Below, in pieces: positions 25,618 to 33,456 of a DNA stretch of 64,000 nucleotides (position 1 is the first letter of the stretch; each line of letters begins with the position of its first letter). Below the pieces are notes generated by a model, which saw only the letters and a program-made list of their open reading frames with translations, did not search any database and was not told the DNA's origin. Both the position numbers and the translations under genes were made by a program. The stretch lies in NCBI RefSeq assembly GCF_013393345.1, contig NZ_QJRF01000074.1, forward strand, positions 1-64,000. Direction: 5' to 3'. The DNA is from Pseudomonas taiwanensis. GTDB lineage: Bacteria > Pseudomonadota > Gammaproteobacteria > Pseudomonadales > Pseudomonadaceae.

Positions 25618-26888
25618 GCCTGCACCCCGCCGGGTTGGGGTTGCTGCCGGGGCAGCCAGACGCGGAAGCGCGTGCCGTGGCTGGGCTGGCTCACCACTTC
25701 GATGCGGCCGCTGTGTTTCTGCACGATGTTGTAGGAAAGTGCGAGGCCCAGCCCCGTGCCTTTACCCACCGGCTTGGTGGTGAAGAAGGGCTCGTAGATA
25801 CGGTTGAGAATGGCGGGGTCGATGCCCTTGCCGTTGTCTTCCACTTCCAGCCAGACCCAGTCGCCCTGCCGGCCGCTGCGCAGGGTGATACGACCGAAGC
25901 CCTCGATGGCGTGGGCAGCATTGATCAGCAGGTTCATCACCACCTGGTTGATCTGCGAAGGAATGCATTCCACCAGCGGCAGTTCGCCGTATTCGCGGAC
26001 CACTTCGGCCTTGTACTTGAGTTCGTTGTTGACCAGGTTGAGGGTGCTGTCGAAGCCCTTGTGCAGGTCGGCGGCGCGGAACGCCTCCTCTTCGATGTGG
26101 GAGAAGTCCTTGAGGGCGGTGATGATTTTCTTGACCCGCTCGATGCCGTCCTCGGATTCGTGGATCAGGGCTTCGACATCGTTGCGGATGTAGTCGTATT
26201 CCAGGCTGCGCTTGAGCTGTTGGAGCTCTTCCAGGCTACCGACGCCGTCCACTGCGTCGACGATGCGCAACAGGTCGTTGACGTAGCCGGTGAGGGTCTT
26301 GAGGTTGGAAAACACGTAGCCGATCGGGTTGTTGATCTCGTGGGCTACGCCGGCGGCCAACTGGCCGATGGCGGCGAGCTTCTCTGACTGCAGCAGTTGG
26401 GCGTTGGCCTTTTCCAGCTTGTGCACCAATTGCTCCTGTTCCAGCTGCTTGCTGCCCAGGGCATTGAGCGCGGCGGCCAGCTGTTCGTTGGAGCGGGCGA
26501 ATTCAGTGGTGTCGTAGAGCAGCAGGCCCAGGCAGCGTTCGCCGCCGTAGTCGAAGGGAAACAGCAGGGTGCTCTGCAGGCGCAGCGGAGTGACCTGGCC
26601 TTCAGGGCTGTAGGGGAGCTGGATCAGATAGGGATCTTCGCGCCAATGGGTGTAGGCGTGCAGGCCCTGGTCGCGGGCTCTGGCCACCATCTTGCCGAGG
26701 CGCGGCGTTTCCGTTTCCGGGAAGACCGTGGTCAGCGGTTGTCGCAGGGCCTGGGCCAGGACTTTTCCGCTGCGCTGGCTGACGAAGTCGTTCCAGTGAA
26801 GGATGCGAAGTTCCCGGTCGAGGATGATGACACCCACCTCGATCTGTTCAACCAGGGCTCCGGCAAGGTCAAAAGGGCTGCTTTCCAT
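25614..26888 (-). CDS. Soluble PAS-domain sensor histidine kinase
   Basis: The 424-residue protein has an N-terminal PAS domain (EQIEVGVIILDRELRILHWND), a coiled coil (~135-175) and a kinase core. The phosphorylated His is His183 in GVAHEINNPIG. The core also has an N-box (NLLINAAHAIEG), DNGKGID and GTGLGLALSYNIV. There is no membrane helix, so it senses inside the cell. It is the only kinase in the operon, followed by three receiver-containing proteins, and is the counterpart of P. aeruginosa PA2571. Confidence 0.9.
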   Translation of the reverse strand: MESSPFDLAGALVEQIEVGVIILDRELRILHWNDFVSQRSGKVLAQALRQPLTTVFPETETPRLGKMVARARDQGLHAYTHWREDPYLIQLPYSPEGQVTPLRLQSTLLFPFDYGGERCLGLLLYDTTEFARSNEQLAAALNALGSKQLEQEQLVHKLEKANAQLLQSEKLAAIGQLAAGVAHEINNPIGYVFSNLKTLTGYVNDLLRIVDAVDGVGSLEELQQLKRSLEYDYIRNDVEALIHESEDGIERVKKIITALKDFSHIEEEAFRAADLHKGFDSTLNLVNNELKYKAEVVREYGELPLVECIPSQINQVVMNLLINAAHAIEGFGRITLRSGRQGDWVWLEVEDNGKGIDPAILNRIYEPFFTTKPVGKGTGLGLALSYNIVQKHSGRIEVVSQPSHGTRFRVWLPRQQPQPGGVQA

Positions 26889-27056
26889 GATGTCGCCCGC
26901 TTTTTTCGCTGTGGAACGGTTGGCAGGGTTGAATTCTGGCGCTTGTCCGACTTTGTTGTACGAAGTGTATGACAGATTTCAGGCGTCTGAATCCTGTCGG
27001 TGATTGCGCCTTGATGGCGCCAGGGAATCCTTTCAACTGGAAAGCAAGGTTAGACC

Positions 27057-27758
27057 ATGGGGCTGGAGCCAAGGGCTGAGGCACAGGTTCGCTACGAGTT
27101 CGGTTTCCCCGACGGCCGCCTGTGGGTGCATGAGGTGGACCTGGCGGGTCAGGGCGCAAGCTCAGACGACCTGCCGGACTGGGCCCGGCTGGGCTTCCGG
27201 CAGTGCAGTCACTGCCCGCTGAGCGTCACGGAGGTGCATCACTGCCCCTTCGCGCGGGCGCTGGCGCGGCCGGTTGCGGTGCTGGCGCATTCACCGTCCT
27301 ACGAGGAAGTGCGGGTGGCCGTGTTCTGGCGGGGACGCGAAATTCGCCAGCAGACCACCTTGCAACGTGCGCTCGGCTCGCTGCTCGGGCTGCTCGGGGC
27401 GACCAGCGGTTGCCCGCATACGCGAATGTTGCGGGCGATGGCCTGGTTCCATTGGCCGTTCAGCAATTCGGCGGAGACGCTTTATCGCGCCCTGGGCACC
27501 TATTTGCTGGGCCAGCACCTGCGCAGGCAGCGTGGCCTGGAGCCGGACTGGGACATGGACGGTTTGCGCGAGCAGTACCGCAACCTGCGCCTGGTCAACC
27601 TGGGAATGGCTGGACGCCTGCGCGCGGCCGCGGAGGAGGATTCCAGTCTCAACGGGTTGATCCTGCTGGACCTGCTGGCGGCCGACACCCTGTATTCGCT
27701 GGATAGCTACGAAGGGGAGCTGGACGGGTTCTTCGCGGAGTATTTCGAGGAGGGGTGA
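27057..27758 (+). CDS. Conserved hypothetical protein with Cys/His cluster
   Basis: The 233-residue protein begins VRYEFGFPDGRLWVHEVDL and then has Cys50-x2-Cys53, His61-His62-Cys63, and later Cys119-Pro-His121 and His132. These are arranged as if to bind a metal or iron-sulfur cluster. The rest is mostly helical with no family I can name. It is divergent from the sensor kinase (168 bp between starts), so it may share its control region. The weak Shine-Dalgarno AAGG precedes the ATG. The function is unknown. Confidence 0.75.
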   Translation: MGLEPRAEAQVRYEFGFPDGRLWVHEVDLAGQGASSDDLPDWARLGFRQCSHCPLSVTEVHHCPFARALARPVAVLAHSPSYEEVRVAVFWRGREIRQQTTLQRALGSLLGLLGATSGCPHTRMLRAMAWFHWPFSNSAETLYRALGTYLLGQHLRRQRGLEPDWDMDGLREQYRNLRLVNLGMAGRLRAAAEEDSSLNGLILLDLLAADTLYSLDSYEGELDGFFAEYFEEG

Positions 27759-27887
27759 AGCGTTACCTAATTGGGCCTGAGAAATTTTTTGAATTTGGAA
27801 AACCACGTCCTGAGGGCGTGGCCGTGAGTCACCGGATCTGCCTGTGACGATCGAGATTGCTGATTGTCAGGATGAAGTCGGAGTATC

Positions 27888-27952
27888 TGTAGGAGCGAGC
27901 TTGCTCGCGAACAGTCCGCGCGCGATCTTTCGCGAGCAAGCTCGCTCCTACA
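27888..27952. repeat. REP hairpin pair
   Basis: TGTAGGAGCGAGCTTGCTCG and its inverted partner ending GCTCGCTCCTACA flank a short spacer. It lies between the hypothetical gene and the PF10118-like gene. Upstream at ~27801-27822 is a weaker hairpin (CCACGTC...GGCGTGG) that may end transcription of the hypothetical gene. Confidence 0.85.
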
Positions 27953-27978
27953 AGTCGGTGGCCTGCCCAGTTGGACGG

Positions 27979-28815
27979 TCAGCCATTGAAGCCCAGGCGC
28001 GCCTTCCAGCGCGTTTCCAGTGCCTTGGTTTCGTGGTCAAGGGGGTGGAATCCGGGACGGTAGTAGTCCAGGTACGGCTTGATCATCTTCGGGAAGTAGC
28101 CGTTGCGCGGACCCAGGAGGGTCTTCAGGCCAAGGGCCCAGCTGCGCCAGTTGAACAGCTGGCCATCCTTGCGCATCAGGTGGACCTGGAAGGTCATGAT
28201 CACGCCGAAGAACAGGAAGGTCGTCAGTGCCATGGTGATGGTACGGATCAGGTAGCCGCCGCCGATCGCGTTGTAGGCGTCGTAGCAGACCGCCTTGTGC
28301 TCGTTTTCCTCGATGGCGTGCCACATCCACAGCTTGTACATCTTGGGGTCGTCCATCTGGGTGTTGATGTCTTCCCGACGCAGCAGTTGCTCGGCCATGG
28401 TGGCGGTGAAGTGTTCCAGGGCACAGGTGGCGGCCAGGCGCTGCTTCCGGGTGGTGATGCGGGTGACCCACTCCAGCAGCACCTTGATGCGCAGTTCCAG
28501 CTTCTCCAGGTCAATGCCGTGCTCGGCGGCGTAGTCGTTGTAGGTCGCGTGCTCCTTGGAGTGCATGGCTTCCTGGCCGATGAAGGCGCTGATGTCCTTC
28601 TGCAGCTGCGGGTCGCTGACCTGGTCACGTACGGCGCGCACGCTGTCGACGAAGAACTTCTCGCCATACGGGAAGAGCGAGGAGAGGTTGTTCATGAAGT
28701 GCGTCATGAAGGGATCGCCACTCCACCAGTACTTCTGCGTCGACGCGAAGCTGAAGTCCATGCGGCGAACAGGGAAGTTGGCCTTGGGCAGGGGGGCACT
28801 GGCGCTGGCTGTCAT
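27979..28815 (-). CDS. Predicted metal-dependent hydrolase (PF10118-like), ferritin-type di-iron motifs
   Basis: The 278-residue protein has repeated carboxylate/histidine helices: GQEAMHSKEH, LEHFTATMAEQ and HAIEENEHKAV. These are the E-x2-H pattern expected of a di-iron or di-metal four-helix protein, with a hydrophobic stretch near 195-215 (TMALTTFLFFGVIMTF). The family is annotated as predicted metal-dependent hydrolase, but the reaction is unproven. The start ATG at 28815 follows GAGAGGATTCCCGC. The gap to apt (28816-29059) holds a short hairpin (GGCACGG-CAA-CCGTGCC at 28865) and nothing else I can identify. Confidence 0.8.
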   Translation of the reverse strand: MTASASAPLPKANFPVRRMDFSFASTQKYWWSGDPFMTHFMNNLSSLFPYGEKFFVDSVRAVRDQVSDPQLQKDISAFIGQEAMHSKEHATYNDYAAEHGIDLEKLELRIKVLLEWVTRITTRKQRLAATCALEHFTATMAEQLLRREDINTQMDDPKMYKLWMWHAIEENEHKAVCYDAYNAIGGGYLIRTITMALTTFLFFGVIMTFQVHLMRKDGQLFNWRSWALGLKTLLGPRNGYFPKMIKPYLDYYRPGFHPLDHETKALETRWKARLGFNG

Positions 28816-29059
28816 GCGGGAATCCTCTCGGGCTCTGCGAGCCGTCCATTTGTTGTTATCGGTGGGCACGGCAACCGTGCCATCAGTCGATGTAACTATT
28901 GAGGATCGAGAGAGCAGGCGCGAGGGCCTGGGCGCCAACTTTCGGCGGGTGATTGCGGCGGGGTGTGGGGCGAGGAGTAACGCCAGCCGGAAGCGATGTA
29001 ACCCGCGACGGCTGGCTGTGCTTCGGTTGGGGCCCGGCGGCGCAGGCCCCTATGCCCGA

Positions 29060-29608
29060 TCAGCGTTCGTCGAGGGCGAAGGCGGTGAGGGCGAACGTGG
29101 GGATGCCGGCGTCGGCGAGGCGCTCGGAGCCGCCCAGTTCGGGCAGGTCGATGATGGCGGCGGCCTCGAACACGCTGGCGCCCATGCGCCGTACCAGACG
29201 GGTAGCGGCCAGCAGGGTACCGCCGGTGGCGATCAGGTCATCGAAGATCAGCACCTTGTCGCCGTCGCACAGGCTGTCGCTGTGCACTTCGAGGAAGGCT
29301 TCGCCGTATTCGGTCTGGTAGGGCTCGGAAAGCACGTCGGCCGGGAGCTTGCCCTGCTTGCGGAAAAGCACCAGCGGCTTGTTGAGTTCGTAGGCGATGA
29401 TCGAACCGATCAGGAAACCGCGGGCGTCCATCGCACCGATGTGGCTGAAGTCGGCTTCGACGTAGCGTTGGATGAAGCTGTCGGCCACCAGGCGCAGGGC
29501 CCGGGGGGACTGGAACAGCGGGGTGATGTCACGGAACACGACGCCGGGCTTGGGGAAGTCCGGGACTGGGCGGATCAGTGTCTTGATGGAGAAGTCGTCG
29601 AAGATCAT
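29060..29608 (-). CDS. apt: Adenine phosphoribosyltransferase
   Basis: The 182-residue enzyme makes AMP from adenine and PRPP in purine salvage. The PRPP-binding loop is [14 protein letters not shown] and the N-terminal [17 protein letters not shown] is typical of Apt. The start is the ATG of MIFDDFSIK, since the longer frame upstream has no family similarity. It lies 66 bp after anr on the same strand, the same order as in P. aeruginosa. Confidence 0.95.
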   Translation of the reverse strand: MIFDDFSIKTLIRPVPDFPKPGVVFRDITPLFQSPRALRLVADSFIQRYVEADFSHIGAMDARGFLIGSIIAYELNKPLVLFRKQGKLPADVLSEPYQTEYGEAFLEVHSDSLCDGDKVLIFDDLIATGGTLLAATRLVRRMGASVFEAAAIIDLPELGGSERLADAGIPTFALTAFALDER

Positions 29609-29674
29609 CAATGGTGCCTGGAGAAAAGGGCGGGTGGAACGGGCGGGCCCAACCGAATGGCGGGCCCCCAAGGA

Positions 29675-30409
29675 TCAGCTTTCGATGGTCCCGCCAGCCA
29701 TGGCGCAGAGTTCGATTGGGTCGAGGATGTGCACTTCCTTGCCCTCGGCGGAGATCAGGTTCGCCTGCTGGAAACGGGTGAAGACGCGGGAAACGGTTTC
29801 GACCGCGAGTCCCAGGTAGTTGCCGATTTCGTTGCGCGACATGGCCAGGCGGAACTGGTTGGCGGAGAAACCGCGAGCGCGGAAACGGGCCGAGAGGTTG
29901 ACCAGGAAGGTGGCGATGCGTTCGTCGGCGGTCTTCTTCGATAACAGCAGCATCATCTGCTGGTCGTCGCGGATTTCGCGGCTCATCACACGCATCAACT
30001 GGCGGCGCAGCTGTGGCAGCTGGACCGAGAGTTCATCGAGGCGCTCGAAGGGAATTTCGCACACCGAGGTGGTTTCCAGTGCCTGGGCGGAAACCGGGTA
30101 GAGCTCCGTGTCCATGCCGGAGAGGCCGACCAGCTCGCTGGGCAGGTGGAAACCGGTGATCTGTTCTTCGCCGGTGTCGGTCACGGTGAAGGTCTTCAGC
30201 GCACCGGAGCGCACGGCGAATACGGAGCCGAACGCATCGCCCTGTCGGAACAGGAGCTCACCTTTCTTCAGAGGACGGCCGCGCTTGACGATTTCGTCCA
30301 GCGAATCCATGTCTTCCATGTTGAGCGACAGCGGCAGGCAGAGCGCGGCCAGGCTGCAATCCTTGCAGTGGGCCTGGGGAAGGTTGCGCACCTTGATGAT
30401 TTCGGACAT
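29675..30409 (-). CDS. anr: Oxygen-sensing FNR-type regulator Anr
   Basis: The 244-residue protein has the four cysteines that hold the oxygen-labile 4Fe-4S cluster (Cys15, Cys18, Cys24 and Cys117), a cyclic nucleotide-binding-like domain, and a C-terminal helix-turn-helix ([19 protein letters not shown]) whose E-x2-SR reads the TTGAT-N4-ATCAA box. Under low oxygen it activates respiration and hemN genes. Such boxes are present before hemN and the second cco operon in this window. Confidence 0.95.
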   Translation of the reverse strand: MSEIIKVRNLPQAHCKDCSLAALCLPLSLNMEDMDSLDEIVKRGRPLKKGELLFRQGDAFGSVFAVRSGALKTFTVTDTGEEQITGFHLPSELVGLSGMDTELYPVSAQALETTSVCEIPFERLDELSVQLPQLRRQLMRVMSREIRDDQQMMLLLSKKTADERIATFLVNLSARFRARGFSANQFRLAMSRNEIGNYLGLAVETVSRVFTRFQQANLISAEGKEVHILDPIELCAMAGGTIES

Positions 30410-30556
30410 GAGCTATTCCTTGCAGAGCAAACACACATAGCCCGTAAGGTTAACGCAGGGTGCGGACAACGGCCAGAAAAGCCTGGCTGACTCGCCGTTC
30501 AAGATTGCTCGACGGCCGCCGATAACAGGGCTGAGTTTCGGGCAAGGAGTGGCCTT

Positions 30557-31006
30557 ATGTTGCGCTTGGAGACCAATAGCCCCCTGTATCGAGTGGGTGA
30601 GGCAGTGCGGCGACGGGTCGCACGTGAGGAAGACGCCCCGGTAGACCTCGATGCCGTGCGTCAGGGAATCCGTGTCAGCCTTTCCGAACTGGGTAAGACG
30701 CGTGCTGCCCAGAAGAACGACGACATCGATCAGAGCAATCTGCCCGATGGCATCAAGGAGTTGTTGAAGCTGATCCGCGCGCTCAAGGCTCAGATTGCCG
30801 AGCGGCAGGCCGAGCTCGAGGCGATCGCGGCTGATCAGAACCTGGAGGAGGATACCCGCTTGCAGCGCCTGGAAGCGCTGCGCGGCGAACTGGCTTCCCT
30901 GCAAGGCGCGTTGAGCAGCGCCAACCTCAATCTGGCCAAGGCGATTCGCGATGCCGGCCTCAGCGATGAGCAGTCGCTGGAAGTCGGCAAGTTGCTGAGC
31001 GCCTGA
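30557..31006 (+). CDS. Small coiled-coil hypothetical protein (PA1545 position)
   Basis: The 149-residue protein has a polar N-terminus and a long predicted coiled coil (~65-120, LLKLIRALKAQIAERQAELEAI). No enzymatic motif or signal is visible. The ATG follows AAGGAG. It is divergent from anr and converges on hemN, as the unnamed gene does in P. aeruginosa. The function is unknown. Confidence 0.85.
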   Translation: MLRLETNSPLYRVGEAVRRRVAREEDAPVDLDAVRQGIRVSLSELGKTRAAQKNDDIDQSNLPDGIKELLKLIRALKAQIAERQAELEAIAADQNLEEDTRLQRLEALRGELASLQGALSSANLNLAKAIRDAGLSDEQSLEVGKLLSA

Positions 31007-31010
31007 CCTC

Positions 31011-32393
31011 TCAAATCACCCGTGAGAAACGCTGCTGGTTGTGATCGGCCAGGTAAAGGTCGAAGAGCATGCAGAGGGAGCGAACCAGCAAGCGGCCGGC
31101 TGGCAGCACGTCGATACGGCTATCGCTGAGATCGATCAAGCGATCCTGGTGCATTTGCTGCAGTTGCGGCCAGATTTCCGCGAAATAGCCGCGAAACTCG
31201 ATATTGAAGCGGGCTTCGATGCTGGCGAAGTCCAGCTCGAAATTGCAGATCAACTGTTGGATCACTGCACGCCGGATTCGATCGTCTTCGTCGCACAATA
31301 AGCCGCGATTGGTGGCGAGCAGGTTTTGCTCCAACGCTTCCTGATAGTCGTTGAGTTGCACCATGTTCTGGCAATAGAGGTCGCCAACCTGGCTGATGGC
31401 GGAAACGCCAAGGCCAATCAGGTCGCAGTGGCCGTGGGTGGTGTAGCCCTGGAAATTACGTTGCAGGCGGCCGTCTTCCTGGGCGATGGCCAGTTCATCG
31501 TCGGGCAGGGCGAAGTGATCCATGCCGATGTAGCGATATCCGGCAGCACTCAGTTGTTCGGTGCTGCGTTGCAGCATTTCCAGCTTCTGTACGGGGCTGG
31601 GCAGGTCTTCGCTGCGGATGCGCCGTTGCGGCATGAAGCGATCCGGCAAATGGGCGTAGTTGAATACCGAGAGCCGATCCGGTTGCAGGGCGATCACTTC
31701 GTTCACGGTGCGGGCGAAGCTCTCCGGGGTCTGCTTGGGCAGGCCATAGATCAGGTCGAGATTCAGCGAACGGTACTGCAAGGTGCGCGCGGCTTCGACG
31801 ATCGCACGGGTCTCTTCAAGGCTTTGCAGGCGGTTGACGGCACGTTGCACGGCGGGATCGAGGTCTTGCACGCCGAGGCTGACGCGGTTGAAGCCCAGTT
31901 CGCGGAGCAAGCCCATGGTGGACCAGTCGGCTTCGCGCGGGTCGATCTCGATGCCGTAGTCGCCGGAGTCGTCATCCAGCAGGTTGAAGTGCTTGCGCAG
32001 ATGGCCCATGAGTCGACGCAGTTCGTCATGGCTCAGGAAGGTGGGAGTGCCGCCGCCAAAGTGCAGTTGCTCGACCTTCTGTTGTGGGTCGAGGTGGCAC
32101 GCGATGAGTTCGATTTCCCGCTCCAGGCGCTCGAGATAAGGCAGAGCGCGGCCGCGGTCCTTGGTGATGACCTTGTTGCAGGCGCAGTAGTAGCAGATGT
32201 TCGCGCAGAACGGCACGTGCACGTAAATCGACAGGGGGCGACGAGCCTTGCGGCTGTCGCGCAGGGCATGGAGAAGGTCGAAGGAGCCCACCTTGTGGTT
32301 GAACTGAACGGCAGTGGGGTAGGAGGTGTAGCGGGGTCCTGGAGTGTCGTAGCGGCGGATCAGGCCCGCGTCCCAGCGAATATTGTCGAGCAT
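31011..32393 (-). CDS. hemN: Oxygen-independent coproporphyrinogen III dehydrogenase
   Basis: The 460-residue radical SAM enzyme has CANICYYC (Cys63, Cys67, Cys70, pattern C-x3-C-x2-C) for the 4Fe-4S cluster. FGGGTPTFL and IEIDPREADWSTMG follow. It converts coproporphyrinogen III to protoporphyrinogen IX without oxygen, supplying heme for cbb3 oxidases at low oxygen. A perfect Anr box lies 62 bp upstream. Confidence 0.95.
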   Translation of the reverse strand: MLDNIRWDAGLIRRYDTPGPRYTSYPTAVQFNHKVGSFDLLHALRDSRKARRPLSIYVHVPFCANICYYCACNKVITKDRGRALPYLERLEREIELIACHLDPQQKVEQLHFGGGTPTFLSHDELRRLMGHLRKHFNLLDDDSGDYGIEIDPREADWSTMGLLRELGFNRVSLGVQDLDPAVQRAVNRLQSLEETRAIVEAARTLQYRSLNLDLIYGLPKQTPESFARTVNEVIALQPDRLSVFNYAHLPDRFMPQRRIRSEDLPSPVQKLEMLQRSTEQLSAAGYRYIGMDHFALPDDELAIAQEDGRLQRNFQGYTTHGHCDLIGLGVSAISQVGDLYCQNMVQLNDYQEALEQNLLATNRGLLCDEDDRIRRAVIQQLICNFELDFASIEARFNIEFRGYFAEIWPQLQQMHQDRLIDLSDSRIDVLPAGRLLVRSLCMLFDLYLADHNQQRFSRVI

Positions 32394-32455
32394 GCGGGAG
32401 TCCCCGGTTCGGCTGTCTGTGCCAGGGAGTCTATGGGGCCACCACCAGGGCCATC

Positions 32456-32469
32456 TTGATTTGTATCAA
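32456..32469. promoter_or_regulatory. Anr box upstream of hemN
   Basis: TTGATTTGTATCAA is a perfect TTGAT-N4-ATCAA. It lies between the TauE-like gene and hemN, in position to activate hemN under low oxygen. Confidence 0.88.
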
Positions 32470-32474
32470 ACCGT

Positions 32475-33215
32475 TTAAGGGCTGTGGGTGCCGTGCTGGT
32501 GCTCGCTGCTGGCGGCACTGCTGCCATGGTCACCGTGGCCCATCAGCCAGGCCTGGTGTGGCCCGGGCAGGGTCCACAGGCCGAAGAGAATCACCAGCAG
32601 TCCGCCTGTGACGCGGACGCCGCGATTGCGCAGCAGCGCGGTCAGGCGTTCGGCAGCGAGGCCAGTGGCAATCAGCACGGGAAGGGTACCGAGGCCGAAG
32701 GCCAGCATCAGCAGGGCACTATCCGCCGCCGATCCCTGGCTGGCGGACCAGAGCAGGGTGCTGTAGACCAGGCCGCAGGGCAGCCAGCCCCAGAGCCCGC
32801 CCAGCAACAAGGCGCGAGGCAGGCTGGATACCGGCAGCAGCTTGCGTGCTACCGGCTGGATATGGCGCCAGAGCCCCCGTCCCAGGGCCTCGATACGCGT
32901 CAGGCCGCTCCACCAGCCAGCCAGATAGAGTCCCATGCAAACCAGGAGCAACGCGGCCACGATCCGCAGGGCCATGGCTGCCGGGCTGCTGGAAACCGCC
33001 CACCCGGCCAGGCCGATGAGCAAGCCGGCAAAGGTGTAGCTGAGGATGCGTCCAAGATTGTAGGCCAGCAGCAGGCGCAAGCGACGGGCGCGTTGTTCAG
33101 GCGGAATGGCGAGTGTGAGGGCGCCCATCAGGCCGCCGCACATGCCGAGGCAATGACCGCCACCCAGCAGGCCGAGGATAAGCGCGGAGAGCACGAGGGG
33201 AGCGAGTTCAGCCAC
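32475..33215 (-). CDS. TauE/SafE-like membrane protein of the cbb3 assembly cluster
   Basis: The 246-residue protein has about six membrane segments and the family start LLGGGHCLGMCGGLMGALTL. A His-rich tail (GHGDHGSSAASSEHQHGTHS) suggests metal handling. Proteins of this type follow ccoS in many proteobacteria and are thought to help copper or heme assembly of cbb3 oxidase, though the role is not settled. The start is GTG, overlapping the ccoS stop by eight bases. The next ATG would remove the first membrane segment. Confidence 0.85.
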   Translation of the reverse strand: MAELAPLVLSALILGLLGGGHCLGMCGGLMGALTLAIPPEQRARRLRLLLAYNLGRILSYTFAGLLIGLAGWAVSSSPAAMALRIVAALLLVCMGLYLAGWWSGLTRIEALGRGLWRHIQPVARKLLPVSSLPRALLLGGLWGWLPCGLVYSTLLWSASQGSAADSALLMLAFGLGTLPVLIATGLAAERLTALLRNRGVRVTGGLLVILFGLWTLPGPHQAWLMGHGDHGSSAASSEHQHGTHSP

Positions 33216-33429
33216 GGGGCTTGTCCTGCTCGTCCTTTTTGTCTTTCTCCGTGCCCTCGGCTTCGGCTATGCCGGCCTGGTGTTTGGGGTCCTCGTCATC
33301 GAAGAGGATGCTGTGGGCCGGGCCGTCGAGGTCGTCGTACTGGCCGCTGTCCACTGCCCAGAAGAACAGCCAGATGGCGAAACCGACCAGGCCGATGGCG
33401 ACCGGGATCAGTATGTATAGCGCTGGCAT
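33208..33429 (-). CDS. ccoS: Cytochrome oxidase maturation protein CcoS
   Basis: The 73-residue protein has one N-terminal membrane helix (ALYILIPVAIGLVGFAIWLFFWAVDSG) followed by the typical YDDLDGPAHSILFDD and a charged tail. CcoS is needed to insert heme b and copper into CcoN. It sits 27 bp after ccoI. Confidence 0.93.
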   Translation of the reverse strand: MPALYILIPVAIGLVGFAIWLFFWAVDSGQYDDLDGPAHSILFDDEDPKHQAGIAEAEGTEKDKKDEQDKPRG

Positions 33430-33456
33430 CAGGGACTCCGATTGAATAGTCGTAGG

